Assembly: GCA_900543755.1 (NCBI GenBank)
Contig: UQSP01000022.1
Span: forward strand, 1 to 30,911
DNA: 30,911 nt
Origin: an uncultured Eubacteriales bacterium
GTDB taxonomy: Bacteria > Bacillota > Clostridia > Christensenellales > Pumilibacteraceae
Reading direction: 5' to 3'
Part shown: one piece after another, positions 30,699-30,911 of the stretch
Layout: every line of letters begins with the position of its first letter
How positions within the stretch are numbered: the stretch's first letter is position 1
Program-made: the position numbers and the translations under genes
Notes under the pieces: generated by a model
The model's input: the letters and a program-made list of their open reading frames with translations, nothing else
The model's database searches: none
What the model was told of the DNA's origin: nothing

Positions 30699-30752
30699 TA
30701 AAAAGCGAAAAACCGTCGATATACGGATACCGACGGTATACATTAGCGTTAC

Positions 30753-30835
30753 AACTCAAATTTGCCGCACGGGAGATAAGGGCGGATCGCCAAGCGGTTC
30801 AGCGGCGAACGCCCGTTCCCGTGCGCTTTTGAGTT
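30753..30835. ncRNA. Long nested stem-loop, candidate structured RNA or origin
   Basis: Successive complementary arms share one axis: AACTCAAA/TTTGAGTT (30753-30760, 30828-30835), CGCACGGG/CCCGTGCG (30766-30773, 30818-30825), GGGCG/CGCCC (30780-30784, 30810-30814) and CGCC/GGCG (30788-30791, 30804-30807), with a 12-base apical loop. That is 25 base pairs separated by small internal loops. No T-tract follows, so it is not a standard terminator. It lies close to the contig edge. Confidence 0.4.
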
Positions 30836-30862
30836 TCGCCTTATTCCGTTGTTGTTATGGCG

Positions 30863-30911
30863 CTGTCTCTTATACACATCTCCGAGCCCACGAGACATGC
30901 GCAGATCTCGT
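30863..30911 (-). other. Nextera sequencing adapter (not genomic)
   Basis: The last 49 bases start with CTGTCTCTTATACACATCT, the reverse complement of the Tn5 mosaic end, then the read-2 adapter and the same index as at the other end. The last genomic base is about 30862. Confidence 0.98.

Larger units (their letters stand above)
30464..30862. other. Non-coding control region of the mobile element
   Basis: About 400 bases without a credible gene. Visible structures are a 12-bp inverted repeat GTTTTTCGCTTT/AAAGCGAAAAAC (30622-30633 and 30702-30713), GAAAGTATA repeats within it, an ACCGTCG/CGACGGT hairpin (30712-30718 and 30731-30737) and a long nested stem (30753-30835). A minus-strand TATAAT is present at 30612-30617, but without a good -35. 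It probably contains promoters for the minus-strand genes and possibly a replication or copy-control function. The element continues past the contig edge. Confidence 0.5.

Noticed and set aside
30782..30840. Possible tRNA starting GGCGGATCGCCAAGCGGTTC
   Set aside because: A D-arm-like sequence only; there is no anticodon arm or TTCGA T-loop, and the bases pair better in the nested stem at 30753-30835.
1..30911. 49-bp terminal inverted repeats suggesting a linear plasmid, phage or transposon
   Set aside because: The repeats are exactly the sequencing adapter with its index, not genomic DNA.
1..30911. CRISPR array or cas genes
   Set aside because: No regularly spaced direct repeats and no Cas-like proteins were seen anywhere in the window.

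Overview
This window is an assembled metagenomic contig, very probably from an uncultured gut-type member of the Bacillota (Clostridia). Strong AAGGAG/GGAGG ribosome binding sites, GTG and TTG starts, Gram-positive-style lipoprotein signals, a tRNA with encoded CCA and the gene families all point that way; nothing identifies a genus. Both ends (1-49 and 30863-30911) are untrimmed Nextera adapter with the same index, so the biological sequence is 50-30862 and both edges are artificial.

Layout. (1) 50-1979: an AT-rich two-gene cassette, an edge-truncated EcoRI-family adenine methyltransferase overlapping a DUF262-HNH protein. It looks like a restriction-modification or defence pair. (2) 2073-5407: a TetR repressor divergent from a MacB-type ABC exporter, with a consensus promoter between them. 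(3) 5586-9809: general metabolic genes: a maltose/galactoside-type O-acetyltransferase, a HAD phosphatase, then a coupled pair of a DUF1624-type membrane acyltransferase and an AMP-forming acyl-CoA ligase. (4) 9898-26844: a large accessory catabolic region. It has a cytoplasmic GH106-like glycosidase, an alpha/alpha-toroid protein of unknown function with an AraC regulator, and a divergent five-enzyme redox/isomerase operon (2-hydroxyacid dehydrogenase, Old Yellow Enzyme-like reductase, SDR, fumarate-reductase-like flavoprotein, xylose-isomerase-like TIM barrel). Three surface lipoproteins follow (GH43-like, CBM9-like, Ig-like plus repeated beta domains). (5) 27058-27152: tRNA-Ser(GCU) with its own promoter and terminator. 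(6) about 27200-30862: an integrated mobile element with a large serine recombinase, an HUH rolling-circle Rep and a tiny ORF, separated by unusually structured non-coding DNA.

How it may work together. The AraC regulator probably senses a sugar or plant glycoside. It sits between the toroid protein and the redox operon, and TTTTTGCAA elements in the shared intergenic region are candidate operators. The surface GH43 and binding lipoproteins would trim or hold a carbohydrate, the GH106-like enzyme would act inside the cell, and the redox operon would process the released sugar, sugar acid or aglycone. No transporter for the substrate lies in the window and the substrate cannot be named from sequence.

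The least explained parts are the cascade of mutually exclusive hairpins beside the recombinase (27246-27437), the nested stems and GAAAGTATA repeats at the right end (30622-30835), the repeated lipoprotein domain, and the redox operon.
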